A stretch of DNA of 64,000 nt. Origin: Pseudisothecium myosuroides. Taxonomy: Eukaryota > Streptophyta > Bryopsida > Hypnales > Lembophyllaceae. The notes under the pieces are model-generated. The model saw only the letters and a list, made by a program, of their open reading frames with translations. It had not been told where the DNA came from and did not search any database. Made by a program: the position numbers and the translations under genes. The DNA lies in NCBI GenBank assembly GCA_951799445.1, contig OX637288.1, positions 7,566,501-7,630,500 of the forward strand. The letters are read 5' to 3'. This document shows, in pieces, positions 35,960 through 47,340 of the stretch (position 1 is the stretch's first letter; every line of letters starts with the position of its first letter).

Positions 35960-37750
35960 GTTCAGCAAATAATGCACACTAACCTTAGGGTGCTCAACCG
36001 ACCTTGTTCCTAAACCCGGTCTGTGTTGGGTGATGTCTTCAACTACAACAACTTCATCATCACTCTCAACTTCCTCGTCCTCGTGTTCGGCCTCCGAAAG
36101 AGGAAGGGGTGCCGCCTGCGCATGTTTGTCGTCCCAAATCTGCTTGGTGAAGACCTGACTTAACGTCTTAGCTTCCGCTGAATCTACAACTTCCAGCACT
36201 TTATCACCTTCCGAATACTGAAATACAACAATCGGAAATTAGTGACATTCAAATCCCCGAAATCAAAATGAGATTATCAGAAGAACAAAAGAAAAGACAA
36301 TCGTTGTAGTGCATACCAAGCCCAGATATGTGAACTCCGGACCCCCGTTGACATTGACAAAGACATAGTCGGTGCAAGCTAGTCCTTCGAATAGAATCAA
36401 CGCACTGCTGATCTTCAGATACGGCATCTGCTACCGACGCCAGTAAGGGTAGTCGTCCGGCATATCTTCCGCCTTGTACACCTGAGTGAGGCGGTCCAAT
36501 CCCGGGAAGAAGCTTTTGAAGCAAGTCCGCCGCTTGTGCTCTTTGCTGTGCCCAAAAATGAAGACAACAAAGACATTGAAACCGTCTCCGGCCGGAGCTT
36601 GAGGGAAGAAGTCTTCGGGCCCTGCCATGTAGTTCACAACGTGCCAGTCCCACAACCTAGCTTTGACTTCCATCCTTCGTTTCTCTATGTGAGCCACAAT
36701 CATGTGGAAACCTTCGGCATCTGTGAGGAGAACGGCGGCAGAGCGGGCTACGACTGTCTGGTCCTGCGGATCATAGTACTCCAGAGCGTCAAAGAGTCTC
36801 TTCAACTTCCGCTCTTCAAGAATTTTGGCGCGACACCCGCAGGACGTTGACTCGAACATGAACCAGATGTACAAGTGCTGCTTCTTCTTTCCCCTCCACG
36901 CTATGACGTCCCCTGCTGCCAAGGTGGCGCTGATGTCCCAGCTGCTTTTGTCCATGGTTTTACAGAGATAGTGCTCTGAAAATCCACGTGCATTTGCCTG
37001 CACCGATTCCTCCTCCGCCGTCAGCTTGAAATACGACTCTCACATATGGATTACCGACTGCGGAAGGTCAGCTGGATCGAACGTCCTGTTGAGATTTCTC
37101 GTCCGGTCCTGCAACCACTTCTTTCCAGCAGGGGTTTCCATTGCCTTGTTCACCCACATATCCACATCCTCATGCTGGATGTTCCTTTCCGTCGCAAACT
37201 CGACCTACAAAGAGTCCGGGTAAGGCTCGTACTCCACCATCCTCACGGGCAGCAGATGACCCTTGTAGTGTGACAAGAGTTTGTTCTTCATCGCCCTGAC
37301 CAACCGAATTTTGGCGCCGGCGTCAGCAAGAGAGATTATGCGTTTTCCACCTCTCTGTGATTTCGACTTTGCGACGGAGGTCTTCATGCTGATAACTTGG
37401 ACTTCGACTTTATCCGCAAGGAAATTGATGTCCTCCGGTCTAAGTCCGTAAAGGGGCTTGAAGTCGTTTGCCGCCAACGGTTTGCGATCCGTACTCCCGG
37501 ATACATTGACCAGCCCCGCCACGTCGGGAAGGAGACCTGCCATGAATCTCTCCTCTATCTTGATCCATCTCTGAACATCAGTGTCGTTCTCCAGGAAGAG
37601 TAGAGGGATTCTCAGTTCGGCAATGTCTTTCGCCTTTGCTCCCGCAAATATTGTTGCCATCGACGGCTGAAACGCCTGCCCAACAAAGGAGTAACAGTCA
37701 GTACGCGATTCGTAGACAGACCACGTGAACACAAGAAGTCCAATATACAG

Positions 37751-38070
37751 TCGTGCGATCCCACGATCAGTCAGTTACCACGAGGAAGTCGTTTAGGCAA
37801 CAGGCAGTCGTGAGATATCACGATGAGCCACTATCTTCTACATGCACAATTTGAAAACACCAAGCACTGAACCCCCAGCACAAAAAACTAAACTAGCGAC
37901 ATCTGGTATTTCATAACTTAACGTCGTGGGATATCACGATCTCCTCATTCTAACGTAGAACTACCCCGTATCGCAAAGCCAAGACTTAGTCGTGGGATCC
38001 CACGATGATGAGGTTCTAACGTAATTAAGGTCTGAGGTGTAGTGCAGGACCATCGGGAGATCCCACGATG
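37751..38070. repeat. Palindrome cluster 3 (5 copies) in intron 37676-38135
   Basis: Copies lie at 37751-37767, 37807-37824 (TCGTGAGATATCACGA), 37923-37940 (TCGTGGGATATCACGA), 37990-38007 (perfect TCGTGGGATCCCACGA) and 38052-38070. The intron otherwise has no protein-like sequence. Confidence 0.85.
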
Positions 38071-39562
38071 TTTAGGTAGAGGACACTCTGATGACCTAAA
38101 AACATTAAGTTTTCCTACTCCGGCGTCATTCTTACATTGTACTCTTGCGAGTGTGCTCTGCCCAATAGTGCTGGCTGTGGACTTCCCATACTCCGCTACT
38201 TGATTCTCGCGTTCAGCAGCTGCTTCGTGAAGTTCTGCTCCTTCTGTTCGCCAACAACATCCTGGTTCAGCGCCCGCGAGAAGTGCACTAGGTCTTCGTG
38301 GTGATCTTTGTCCGTCCACACAGGTAAAATATTAAAGGTGGAGGCTTACTTCTTGTCCTTCTCGGGAATCACACCAAGCCTAATCAGGTCCTTGAATGCC
38401 TGGACAGTGTGTTGGCTCCCTATTATGTAGTAGTGCGTCTTGGGGTTTTTAAAGATCTCCTTCTTCGGCGCTTGCTTCTCATAGTGTGACACTACCTGCG
38501 TCGGGCCGTAGGGTCCCGCTTTAAGAGGAAGCACTGTTATGACTCTATTCTCTGAGTCATAATCAGGTGTGATTCGTGCCTTCCTCGTTAGCGCATCAAG
38601 CCGCTCTGCCTGAATTCCCCTGTACACGAGCAGTGCTACAAGTGCTTGGTGCAGATAGTCATAGTACACGCGGATGAGCTCTCCTTTGCTGTCACAGATT
38701 GGTTTCCTGCCCCATTTGTACAGGCCACCGAAAGAGTTCTTGTACAGGGTCCTCATCGCATTCATCTCTTCCAGTGTCATCTTCTTCACGTCTGCCTCCC
38801 CTAGAGCAACAGCCCTGTGAAGCGGAAGCGGGGTATCCGATTTTTTCTTCTTTCCGGATGTCCCTGCTGCGGCATTCTCTTCGTCCCCGGGAGCTCCAAC
38901 TGCAGACTTCCTCTTCCTGGTCTTCTTTTTGGGGGACGGCGTGGGAGCAACCACTGTCACGACTTTCGGCCGAGCGTTTACATCTCGTAAGTCTTCCATG
39001 ATTATGTCCCACTGGTTCTTGAGCTCCTTAGGCTTCCATCGAGGCTTAGACGTGTCTTTGCACATCAGATGTGACCTTGCAGTCACAGACTCGCACAGAG
39101 TGAGGCTGAACTTCGCGTAGTCAAGGATCAGCCCAAACGTTATGATCTCCCTGGAAAGGGGAACCTTCTCCTCTACAACTAGGAGCGCTGTGTCTTCATC
39201 AAGCCCCTTCATTTCAAGTACCCTCAGTCCGGCAGTTGGGTGCCCCATTGTCCCATTCACCAGCGTGGGAAGAATAGTGGCGGAGCCGTCACTCTCTGCT
39301 TTCCAGGCGATTCTCCAATGTGTAATCTGCTCGTCGCATCGGAAAAAGGCTTGTGGTGGATGTGGACCTGTGTACTCCAAAGACGTGATGTAGCAGTCAA
39401 TGTAGGTACCAAGCTTCCTGGGTGTCAGTTCTTCTGGACCTTCAACGACTTGCATTTCACTGCAGCATGGTAGAAAGAGAGGTTAGTTTCCACATTGTCC
39501 GATAGAGCAGAATGATGGTGGTGCGATATTATTCCCATTCTAACTTTAATTTTTATCCTTAG

Positions 39563-40233
39563 TCGTGGGATCCCACGACGGATGTTATGAAAGAGAAGGA
39601 ATGGTTTCGTGATCATTTTGATGATCTAGTTTCACAAATTACCATTGTCGTGGGATATCACGATCGGTTACATTCACGGATAGTAGTGGGCAGGAGGTTA
39701 CTGCATCTCAACTCACTAACTGAAGGCGTCCCAGCATATGACGACGACACCAAATAATATAGAATGGATATTGGAATATCTTAGAAGGTGATTGGTGATG
39801 ATCTGTGAAACTACTGTTTGTCGTGGGATCCCACGATTGATTGTTCACATAATCAGCGCTATTTGTTAACGCGCATGCATCTCAATTTCTCTACCCACGC
39901 TAGACTTTCTCGTCGTGATTTCCCACGACGGTTTAGTACTTGAATGCTCTATGTAGGTGGCCTTCTAATTGTTAAGTCTGGGTCAGGCGCGGTCTTTACT
40001 ATCTTCCATTGGGGGATCCCACGATGGGTTACTAATCCGCTGCCTGGTCTGTGCCTAATATGTGGTCTGGGTTTAGATTGCGTCTTCACATCTTTTCATC
40101 TGGGGATCCCACGATGGGCCAGAAACCCTAGAACTCGTGTGGCTGCACAGTGGTGGGCGGCTAGGGTTTCAAGTCAGGGATCCTACGATGCTCGAATCTA
40201 CACAGGGATTGCCCTGTCGTGGGATCCCACGAT
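39563..40233. repeat. Palindrome cluster 4 (8 copies) in intron 39460-40492
   Basis: Copies lie at about 39563, 39647, 39821, 39912, 40010, 40101, 40175 and 40216, spaced 40-175 bases. Those at 39563, 39821 and 40216 are perfect or nearly so. Plus-strand open frames across this intron are side effects of the stop-free palindromes. Confidence 0.85.
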
Positions 40234-42311
40234 GCACGGTTTTAGGGTCACTATCCCCGGTAACAGGGTCACGTACTCATTACCGTGTGTTCTTCTCGGC
40301 ATATGTACTACCGTATTTCTCGGCCATGTTTATAACAGCGACTATGACAGAGGCTCTACTACCCTCGTTTTCAGCAAAGTGCGTACCAATGCAATTGCAA
40401 ACAGCCATACCCTAATTATTAGCAATGTTTATAACCTAGACATTGCAAGCAAGAAACGGAAAGTAATGAGAATATAGTTCAAAGTAACTTACGGGTCCTT
40501 CCAAACTGGGAGGTCTGCTGTACGCTGGGATGGAGCTGCTGCCATCGTAGCTTCCGCTTGCACGGGTCCGGCCTTGTTTTCAGCTACTACAAAAATGCCC
40601 TTCCGCTCTTCAAAAGGCTGCTGCATGAAATTCAAATGCAGAAGAAATTGTAGCTTCAATCATTCACTAAGAATCACAAACTCCTAACTTGTTTCTTCAT
40701 GACTAGCCAAGTGAATTTAATTGAAGAGAAGGTAAACTTAAATCTAATGTGACGGACTAAGTAGCCTATCGCACAGAAAACAAGCGTTTCTGATCATAGT
40801 CATAAAATCCCTGCACAAACCATGTTCCTAATATCATTCACAAACAAGTACTGTCTAACTAAATAACATACAATGAACTCTTCGCTCCATTCCTCTTTGG
40901 GAGCAACATTCCCGTTCCTTACTTCACTTTGCTTCAATTCAAACACTCACAGCAGTCCATACACATTGAACTCTAGTTCGTGAACTACATCAAGATTACC
41001 ATTCTAGGATCTACAGTGATGAACCATGAACTACGATGCGTGAGGAGAGCCTACACCTGCAAGGAGGGCGAGTGCCATACAGCCATTGTATCCATGTACT
41101 AGATTCATTTGACAAACTTGAATGGGATCAATTCTTTCCAAGCCTAGAAGCTAAACTCCAGAGCAAACGCACACCTCCATGCGATCACAATTCTACAACG
41201 AAGAAGTCAAATAATGAACCTCACCACCAGAGAACTACAAAATCAAAATGCAGGTTTTGAGGTTGGACTACAATGAACTAACCTGTTCAATGAGGTGGGT
41301 GAAGTCCAGCACCGTGTTGTTTTTCTCGCGCACAGGTCCGGACGCTTGCGCACCGCCTTCGCCAGGAAATGCTTCACGCACTACCGCACTCCACCACAAA
41401 AATTCACTGTCGTTCTCCGCGCACACACACTCCGCCAGCAAAATTTGAATACGCTCCTCTAATGTCCCTCGCCGCGCTCGACTCCGCAAACAAAAGTTCA
41501 ACGCCCCGCCAACCAAAGAAACTCGACACAACCCAACTCACTCCAAATGTAAAGCTAGAGACAACGAAACTCATGGACTGCAGCAACCCGAATGAACGCG
41601 CGAGGAAGGAAAGCGGAGAAGCGCACGACGTCGGGAGAAGAGGGATGCGTGCAGACATCGTGGGGAGGAAAGAAAACGAGGAGAGGAAACCTTCGGGGGA
41701 GTGTGCTGACGTGGCACTGTCAGGTGCAAGACGGCGCAGGTCATGACTGCCCACCCTCCTCATGATTACTGACATCATGAGGAGGGCTTGACTAGAAGTC
41801 TTAAGCTAAATAATCACTCATTACACGAAATGCTGAAATTAGGTCGCACACTTGCACCTCACTAATTTCCTGACATTCGATAATTACTACAAACATTTTT
41901 TTTGTTTCTCTATAAGAATGCACTATTTGTTATTTATTCGTTATTTGTTTTTATGCACATTGTTGCTATTGGAACTCTTGAAACTCCATGTCTACAAATA
42001 AAAATAATTGTAGAAACGTTTATTTACTTTGATGGCTTGTAAAGTAACTTTGTTGAAATAAGGCAACCTAGTTTTACTATTTTAAATGTCGGTATGGAAA
42101 AAAAATGTACAAGTTGTAAATACTCCGCTCATGAAGTGAAGAGTCATGAGCGAAAAAAGTCCATGCTACGTTTTCCCAAACTTACCACGTAACCTAAAAA
42201 AAAAACCTCGGTCTTGCGGTTCAAAGACCCTTTATTCCATAAATCATGCATGATGTTGTACGAGTTAATTTTAACAAAAAAAAATGTAGTTTTACTATTT
42301 TAAATACTGTT

Positions 42312-42857
42312 CACGTGAATTAGAATTTTGCAATGGGCAAGAAGTGAAAATAGTGGTGGAATCTAAATCATAAGAGCAATTCCAACTTCCACAATAGAAT
42401 TTTATGCATGCATGTATGAACCGTTCATGACGTTTTTAAAATGAAGCCATTCCATGGCAGGGCCTGACTGTTTCATTCCCAAATTTTTTTACTTCACGTG
42501 AATTAGAATTTTGCAATGGGCAAGAAGTGAATATAGTGGTGGAATCTAAATCCTGAGAGCAATTCCAACTTCCACAGTAGAATTTTATGCATGCACGTGT
42601 GAAATTCCATGACATTTTTAAAATGAAGCCATAGTTCAATGGCAGGGCCCATTTCATTCCCAATTTTTTTATTTTCATGTGAATTAGAATTTTTCAATGG
42701 GCAAGACTAGAAAATAGTGGTGGAATCTAAGGCTGGAGCAATTACATTTTTCTAAATCAAATTTTATGCATGCATGTATGAAATTTCATGACTTTTTAAA
42801 TATTATTTAAGCAGTTTCAAGCCATCACGCATTTCATTCCCGATTTTTTTTTTCACA
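42312..42857. repeat. Three tandem copies of a repeat of about 182 bp
   Basis: Units begin CACGTGAATTAGAATTTTGC (42312), CACGTGAATTAGAATTTTGC (42495) and CATGTGAATTAGAATTTTTC (42676). Each contains AATAGTGGTGGAATCTAA and TTTTATGCATGCA and ends in a T-run. The third copy is the most diverged. It lies in the central spacer of the 22-kb element, where it could serve as promoter or replication DNA, but nothing proves this. Confidence 0.85.
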
Positions 42858-43574
42858 TCGGTGGAGATTGTTCAAATAACAATAACAAATAACAATATTC
42901 CGTACATCGTTGTCAAATAATGATGTAGATGTATACCACGTTCGATCATTTCAAAAATCCAGATGAAGATTGCATGACCTACAATATTCTCATGAATGAC
43001 ATGATTCCAGGTTTAAGCATTCATCACCCGTCAAAGTGCATTAACAAATTTGAAAGCATTTAACTCATTAAATCATTCAGACTGAGATTTAAAATACAAA
43101 ATAAATAAATGGTTCAGTTTGTTCTTTGTTCCATCATGATTGCACATCCAAAGTCCTTCACAAGGGACTTTTTTGCGTTTCCCTCTCTCACTTTCCCCTA
43201 TGTAAACAACAATCTTATGACTTTTCATTGTGTCAACGGATTGCGATACAAGGAGAAGTCATGGATTGCCGTTTATGCAGGAAAAAATGAGAGGGAAACG
43301 CAAAAAAGCCCCTGGTGCTTTATTGCAAAATTCGTAGATGAAATAAAAATTGTGTCAATCATTGTTTAATCCGTAAAGTCCCATATTAAACCATAGGATG
43401 TTGTACTACATAACAAGAATTATATATGAAATCAATCTGTTAACTGACATTTTTAATTAGCAATATTGAGTTAGATTGAATTTTAAGTTTATATGTTCCC
43501 AGTCGGAGATGACGTAAACTTAATTGAGGAAAAAATTGGAAACAAATAATCAGTGTCATTTTCATTTTTCATAA

Positions 43575-43795
43575 TACCCTAAACCCTAAAAGCCGTAAAC
43601 CATGAACTGCAGACCCTGAAAACGTTAATGTAAAGCGCTGCCACTGTATACCCTAAATCCTATTAAACCCTGAAACCCTGAACCCTGAAACCAAGAACCA
43701 TGACCTTGAAACCGTGAACACTACACTACAACATGTACCCTAAACCCTATGACCATGGATGGTAGACCCTATGACTGTGGACCCTAGACCCTAAG
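43575..43795. repeat. Degenerate plant telomere-type repeats (CCCTAAA)
   Basis: ATACCCTAAACCCTAAAAGCC followed by many decayed units such as ACCCTGAAACCCTGAACCC and TACCCTAAACCCTATGACC. The CCCTAAA unit is that of most green plants. The position is interstitial, inside the 22-kb element. Confidence 0.75.
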
Positions 43796-44100
43796 ATTGC
43801 ATTCATTGGAATAGAAAATAACAAATATGAACATTCGAGAGTTCAAAATTTTTGTTGATTCTTTTTGTAAGTGAGGTGTTCCACATGTTTCAGGTGCTCA
43901 AGTTTTTGGGTTCACGAGATTTTGTACAGTTCGTTTCTGTAGGATACGTATAATCAGGTCGTGTAGGGGAAGAATTTCGAGTATTGATCGGGGAAGCGTG
44001 TGACATTCTGTGAAGTGAAAGTCTTCAGAGTTTGATCCGCTTTGGTCAAAGCATCATTGACTCCTAGAAAACGGTGCAACGATACCATCCTTGAATGCGG

Positions 44101-45979
44101 CAAATTTCAAAATGTCAGTGAAGAATCGGAATTTCAGTGAAGCCTGGATTTGCGAAGTTCCAGTCAGAAAGTCAAGAGCCCCACGCCCTCCCTCCTTGTA
44201 GTTGGAGATGCGTGGAATTTGAGAATGCAATCAACTTCCGAAGTGAAGGACCGCACGTACCCCCCAGCCGTTGTTGATTGTGGCACGGCATTCAAAAACG
44301 CATCCAACATTCAAAATCAAGAATCGCTTGGTGATTTCAAAATTCGCGGCGGGAATTCAGAGCTGAAGAATTCCAACCAGCCACCTGGTTCATAACCCAA
44401 AAAGAACTTGGAGCTTGCTCTTTTCGATTGCACACGTGAACAGGCGGAGCAGGCTGCGGAGTGGCGAGTGGGTGTCTGCCGACGTTGGCGACAGAGTGGG
44501 CGTGGAGGCGCACGAAGTTCTGACCGAGCCAGTTGCTGCAAGATAAGAATGCATCCCTTGCAAGTGTTATGCGATTCCGAATGTCGAGGATTTTGTAGTT
44601 GAATTGACGCCACTGCACTCTGTCACAAACTGAGGATGTCGTAGATTGAGAGTGAAACGGAGTCTGACTGCGATAATTTTCTTCGCGCATTGGTCTCATT
44701 TTGCGAAAAACTCACATGCTTAAGGGATCACCATGTTGTGGTGACATCGAGGTTCCTTTTGAATCGCGGGACGGCACTGCCCTAAAGGCAAGTTGATATG
44801 AGAACCTTGTACGTGGATGACAACCGGTCAGAACGTCTTCACAAAGTAGTGAAATTAGGTTGCGTTAGGAATTAGGCGGACTTACATGAGGAAAACCCAG
44901 CCATCAAATTCAACTACTTCTAAGAACGTTTCCTATTGTACCCATGGAGGTTTAGGAGTCTGAATTACAGCAAAATCCACTTTAAAAGTAGAGAATTTTT
45001 GTACAGTAACTGAGAATAGTTATAGAGTATCGAATGTCATGAAACCAATGACAGGAAACCTAATTTCACGATCTTTTGTAGATACGTCGGTCTACGACAG
45101 TAGAATACATGTATATATCCAACATACGTAAGCATCATGGGATCCCACGATCTCCGCTTATTGAGCGTGGGCGAGACCTCTCAGTCTTCGAGTATAGAGA
45201 TATCGCGGTCTGGTAGTCAAGGGATCTCCTATAATTTCATCGTGGGATCCCACGATCGATTGAACCTTGGCTATGGCCTTCCGGGTGTACGTCTAGGTGC
45301 CTTACTTATCGATGACCGTCATACTCCTCGTCGATCTTGTATAATCATCGTGGGATCTCACGATCACATTTTCGATTGGCACCAGGTTCTCCTTCTTGGG
45401 GGGTACCCTAACCTAAACACTCTTTCGGAATTTACAGGATACCGAACTCGTGGGATCCCATGATTGATTGATAATATGTCGGGGACTCATCAGAGTGATT
45501 CAGTTTGACCCACTACTTCATTTGTATTTCTGTAGCGGTCTGTGTGATCCCTTAGGAGGATCTTGGAATACTGCGATCTCTGGTTTAAGTGATTAAGCGC
45601 CAAGAGTGTCGTGGGATCCCACGATGTACTAAACGTTCTTTGGTTAATGTCTTCTAAACTTCTGCGACGTTTTCCTGGATGCCTTGGCTTCTTCCCAGTG
45701 GTTCTGGGACGGCCTTCTTGAGATCGCACTATTGCGTCTGGGCTTTCGAACTTCTTGTTGACAGTAACTAGATTCACTTGTTCATGTTGCGTTGCTGTGT
45801 GATCGTGAGTTCCCACGACTATACAGACGTTGATGCTTCTGTCCTTCATGTCGTGAGGTTACAATGCCATGAATGCAGCGCTCTTCTGTAGACATGCCTA
45901 ACTCCTTGAATGTATGATGTACAGGTTTTACAGATCGTTTTAATCTCGTCCAAGGGATTCGATAGAGCTCACTCTGACA
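44101..45979. other. Upstream region of the putative transposase gene
   Basis: 44150-44650 is GC-richer with open frames on both strands but no recognised protein. From 45130 to 45820 there are seven palindromes. A 5' exon or untranslated leader of the plus-strand gene may lie here, with an acceptor candidate TGTACAGGTTTTACAG| just before 45930. Confidence 0.4.
45134..45819. repeat. Palindrome cluster 5 (7 copies) upstream of the putative transposase
   Basis: Copies lie at about 45134, 45218 (degraded), 45238 (CATCGTGGGATCCCACGATCG), 45347, 45448, 45608 and 45802, at spacings of 20-190 bases. Confidence 0.85.
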
Positions 45980-46343
45980 ATGGATTCATTCTGTGAGTCT
46001 GCTGCTGACGCGGTAGTTCCGTATGTGGACGGAACGCATGTAGAGGGTGAATCACAGGATTCCACCGGTGGATATGAAGCGTTTGTGAATGGTGATTGGA
46101 TTAAGCTGTTTGTGCCTGGATTCAGTGAAGTTGGTTCAGGAATCGTTAAAGAGGTTCGTCCCCAGGGCCAATGGCTGGGTGTGCCCATACCTGTTGAGCC
46201 TTGGATTTACATTCTGGTGCGACCTCATTCTATCAAATTAGAATTCCAGGATTGAAATGCTTTCCTTGTCAGAGGGGTATGAACACATTAGAGGATGTTC
46301 AAGAGAATGTAGTGTTGTGGAGAGCCGCCGACGTTGTTAGAGC

Positions 46344-46362
46344 GTCGGGGGATCCCCCAATG
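46344..46362 (+). repeat. Palindrome inside a transposase exon
   Basis: GCGTCGGGGGATCCCCCAATGG is read Ala-Ser-Gly-Asp-Pro-Pro-Met-Asp, the same codon register as the five coding copies in the opposite-strand gene. Confidence 0.75.
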
Positions 46363-47292
46363 GATCCATGTCCGTATATTCGTCAAGGAGCCTGGTTTGG
46401 ACTTGATGTGCATCGGAAGGATGCCGACGGACTCCTTGTTTCCTCGGGTCGTATCATTTGTTGAAGTCCGGAGGATCATTTCCAAGAGGAGACACTTGGT
46501 GAAGGTTTCATAGGTGTGACAGTCCTCGATGTTTTTGTAGGTGACACCGAAGCCATAATGTCTCACGACAAGTGGCCAATTTTGGAGTGTTGGTTTCCCA
46601 ACGGTCGTTCGTTGAAGGAGACAGTGGATCATTTTGCTGCCATTCCCGATATCGACGACCCTCTCGCTTACCTCGGAGGTAGAATGAAAGCACCATACCG
46701 GTTTATAGTTCGCAAACCCAATCTGGAACTGAAGGAATCGCAGTACTCCCGCAAAACGACAGACGAGGAGATTCGGAAAGTCAGCTCGGAGAAGTGCTGG
46801 AGACGTCTGTGTTGTCAGCATTATAACCAGGAGTTCACGCTGTTAGTAAGGCAAAAGTACTACTTGAAGTCGTGTGACGAGCGCCGTGAATATGGAATTG
46901 GAGTGGGAGGACAACTACACAAAAGGTACGGGGAGTGGAAGCGGAAATACGTCACGCTAGAGGGAGTTGATGTTTGTGGCAAGGTGTGGTACATAATTCA
47001 CGGCATCCCGAAGTCCACTTACCACAGTTACATCAAGATGTACAACGACGGCATCGTATCAGGGACGCACGGAAACAAAGGGGTTAAGCGCCCGCGGACT
47101 CGGATTGTTCAGGTCGCTGGGACTATGAAAGCCATTATTGACAAGAATGCTGATCAAATGGCCCACCAAATGCGCGGCATCGGAAACGGAAGAACGGACA
47201 CTCTAAAATTCCTTCCTCCCGGAAGAAATTGGAAACGAGTCCGAGCAGACGCCAACGAGGTAGTGCCCCTTATCTCTTGTCACTGCTTTATT

Positions 47293-47340
47293 GATCGTGA
47301 GATCTCCCGACGAGATCAATGATCGTGAGATATCACGATC
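47293..47340. repeat. Two palindromes in intron 47260-47424
   Basis: ATCGTGAGATCTCCCGACG (47293-47311) and GATCGTGAGATATCACGATC (47320-47340), eight bases apart, within the intron separating the two large transposase exons. Confidence 0.85.

Larger units (their letters stand above)
33331..41531 (-). pseudogene. Seven-exon gene of about 1,900 codons ending in a HAD/NIF (FCP1-like) domain; several stops
   Basis: Exons (minus): <41531-41283, 40620-40493, 39459-38136, 37675-36317, 36217-35984, 35858-34076, 33983-33331. All introns are GT-AG with matching phase (donors GTTAGT, GTAAGT, GTAAGA, GTATGC, GTTAGT, GTAACA). Exons 2-4 encode unknown globular regions with a basic Lys/Arg stretch in the 39459-38136 exon. 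Exons 5-6 are acidic low-complexity. The last exon is a NIF/FCP1-type domain: Asp-Leu-Asn-Gly-Val-Leu (near 33909), Phe-Trp-Ser-Ser-Met, and Val-Asp-Asp-Asp-Pro (near 33570). The second catalytic Asp is Asn, as in a plant HAD subfamily. In-frame stops: 38346-38348 TAA, 38196-38198 TAG, 37205-37207 TAG, 37040-37042 TGA, 36431-36433 TAG, 34978-34980 TGA, plus frameshifts near 35600 and in a G-run near 34115. The 5' end is unresolved. Confidence 0.7.
41750..44100. other. Spacer between the two divergent units of the 22-kb element
   Basis: No gene is supported. The spacer holds a 3-copy tandem repeat and telomere-like repeats, listed separately. GC-rich blocks on each side (41.3-41.75 and 44.15-44.65 kb) probably contain the start regions of the two divergent genes. 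No palindromes of the TCGTGGGATCCCACGA type are found here. Confidence 0.5.

Noticed and set aside
39944..40477. Plus-strand open frame of 177 codons
   Set aside because: It lies inside the GT-AG intron of the minus-strand gene and owes its length to stop-free palindromes (Arg-Gly-Ile-Pro-Arg readings).
34978..46464. Use of TGA as a coding triplet (recoded genetic code or selenocysteine)
   Set aside because: TAA and TAG also interrupt the same genes, all are explainable by C-to-T change, and no conserved structure follows the TGA codons. Gene C ends with a normal TAG and has no internal TGA.
46201..46464. Separate small gene between 46201 and 46464
   Set aside because: It is in the same frame as the following 46465-47259 exon, divided only by TGA, and its content continues that protein.
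34803..47340. CRISPR array made of the repeated palindromes
   Set aside because: Spacing is irregular (8 bases to kilobases), copies vary, they lie in exons and introns of a eukaryotic element, and no cas genes are present.
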